Of a stretch of DNA of 64,000 nucleotides, positions 62,837 through 64,000 are shown piece by piece. The notes beneath the pieces are model-generated. The model did no database searches. It worked only from the letters and a program-made list of their open reading frames with translations, and was not told the origin of the DNA. The DNA is taken from NCBI GenBank assembly GCA_963575745.1, contig CAUYUJ010014763.1:155001-219000 (forward strand), in the 5' to 3' direction. The number at the start of each line of letters is the position of its first letter. Position 1 is the stretch's first letter. This DNA is from Prorocentrum cordatum (taxonomy: Eukaryota; Sar; Dinophyceae; Prorocentrales; Prorocentraceae). The translations under genes and the position numbers were made by a program.

Positions 62837-63999
62837 GTGAATGCAGGATGGGGTGACAAGGCGGCGCCGGAGACAAGGTCCGCAGTTGGGGCGTCTCCAG
62901 GGAGCAAGGGCGGCGGTTGGGGAGCTGGTGGAGGCTGGGGCGACCGCAGTGGCGAAGGTGACCGCAGTGGCGGATGGCACGGCGGAGATGACAGCAGCGG
63001 CGGCCGGCAAGGCGAAGGATGGGGGGGCGGCGGCGGAAGTGGCCGCAGTCGCGGACAGGAGTGCGGCAGCGGGGGCTGGCAAGGCAACCGTCGCGGATGG
63101 GAGGGCGGCGACGGGCGGGACGGCGACGGTGGAGGACAGGACCGCTGGAGCGGAAGGGGAGAGGGCCGCTAGTTTCCCTCCTCGTCCTCCTCCTCCCCCA
63201 GACGTTCGAAGCCATGCCGGGGCGCTGCTTTGAACGCACCTCGCAATTGGGGGGCTCTCAAGGGGCGCGCGGGGACCGCGCGCACGGCGCAAGCGCGCCA
63301 GGGGAACGGTGATGAAGCAGCAGGCTTTCCGAGGGATTCGTTCCTTACGCCGTCTGGCCCGAGAGCTCCTCCACCGCGCGCGACTCTGCCGCCCGCGCCC
63401 CCTGATTGCCCGCAGCTGCGGCCGAGTCAACCGCAGAAGCGGACATGCCGTCTTCCGACGATTGGAGTCCTGTGCACGAGGAGCAGGTATTGTGCATCCG
63501 TAGAGCTTGGCTTGCGCAGACCGCCCCCGTCCCCGACAAGGATGTCCAGGTATGCCAAACAGGGCTCATCGAACGGCCCACGCTCGCGCACGTGAACATG
63601 CAGGAGATTTGGCTGCGCAAGGTGCGCTCGACAGGTACACCGATAGCAGGGGCGTTGAAGGTGTCCCAGGCGTGGGCCGAGGTGAAGCAAGCGCTCGCGA
63701 AACAGAGCGGAGCCGCAGTTGCGGACGATGAGAGCGACGGCGACGAGGTGGACGAGACGGATGACACCATGCAAGCCCTGGTGGAGGCCAAGAAGCAGGG
63801 CGCGACCCCGCCCGACGCCAGGAAGCAGAAGACGGGAGCTCGCAAGTCAATTACTGGCCTGTCCAGGGGCGAGACCCGAGAGAGGACGGTGCCCGCTGTG
63901 CACTCCGTACCAATGCCCGCCAAGAGCCGCCTGAAATTTCCACGCGACACGGAAGTCCGACGCGTGCGCATTGCCAGCTTCAAGCAGCGGAGGCTGTGA
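62837..63999 (+). CDS. Gene E (3' part): Gly/Trp/Arg-rich segment joined to charged C-terminus
   Basis: Exon 62837-63164 follows a CACAG acceptor and encodes VNAGWGDKAAPETRS, then many GGW, GWGD, DRSG and GRSRG words, like RGG-type RNA-binding low-complexity regions. A GC-AG intron (63165-63415) joins in phase to exon 63416-63999, which encodes SSDDWSPVHEEQVLCIRRAW, a helical middle (VSQAWAEVKQALAK), an acidic DESDGDEVDETDD patch and a basic end (VRRVRIASFKQRRL, stop TGA 63997-63999). The gene begins upstream of 62837. Inferred role: nucleic-acid binding, from composition only; no family recognised. The intron carries a copy of the second palindrome family. Confidence 0.55.
63203..63236 (+). 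repeat. Second palindrome family, copy 2 (gene E intron)
   Basis: CGTTCGAAGC (63203-63212) pairs with GCTTTGAACG (63227-63236) with one mismatch, around CATGCCGGGGCGCT. It shares both arm words and a CCGGGGC centre with the copies near 61880 and 61910. Confidence 0.85.
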
Positions 64000-64000
64000 C

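Overview
This window looks like nuclear DNA of a dinoflagellate. Three things support this. Two sites closely match the dinoflagellate 22-nt spliced leader. The DNA is GC-rich with very long microsatellites and abundant degenerate retroelements. Intron-split genes lie on one strand, with GT, GC and probably GA splice donors, and encode KRPAA-type basic or acidic proteins. No bacterial operons, tRNA, rRNA or CRISPR were found. The species cannot be told from the sequence.

Layout. (1) 1-8.8 kb, + strand: a decayed non-LTR retrotransposon (LINE-A) with the unusual order zinc finger/coiled coil, RNase H, endonuclease, reverse transcriptase, C2H2 finger, cytosine-methyltransferase-like domain. (2) 8.85-10.0 kb: an almost pure polypyrimidine tract. 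(3) 10.5-13.7 kb: a spliced-leader relic with a possible retroposed gene remnant, and tandem and hairpin repeats. (4) 13.7-35.8 kb: an interspersed or tandem repeat unit (blocks C, A, GA tract, B) interrupted by two minus-strand retroelements. LINE-B (14.4-21.1 kb) is almost intact and sits exactly inside the GA tract; the copy at 35.6 kb shows the empty site. The second is a DIRS-like tyrosine-recombinase element (about 22.0-35.4 kb) whose reverse transcriptase is fused behind a methyltransferase-like domain. (5) 35.8-37.6 kb: no gene recognised; it ends in an AGATCCT array, an AT-rich patch and a second spliced-leader-like site. (6) 37.7-52.4 kb: a run of plus-strand spliced genes (A, B, C, D here). 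Gene C resembles TNP2/CACTA-type transposases. A palindromic element family built on ATACG(C/G)CGTAT recurs in the introns and gaps of this block. (7) 53.2-58.6 kb: a dead minus-strand LINE (LINE-C). (8) 58.7-62.8 kb: inverted repeats and simple repeats without a clear gene. (9) 62.8-64 kb: the 3' part of gene E, Gly/Trp-rich and then acidic/basic, split by an intron carrying a second palindrome family.

The retroelements make up well over half the window. They share cassettes: the same PC-motif methyltransferase-like domain is in LINE-A and in the DIRS-like element. The genes form a separate gene-rich block flanked on both sides by AGATCCT/AT-rich sequence. The main candidate novelties are the intronic palindrome family, the spliced-leader-like site in front of intron-rich gene A, the methyltransferase-bearing retroelements, and the GA-targeted LINE with its empty site in the same window.
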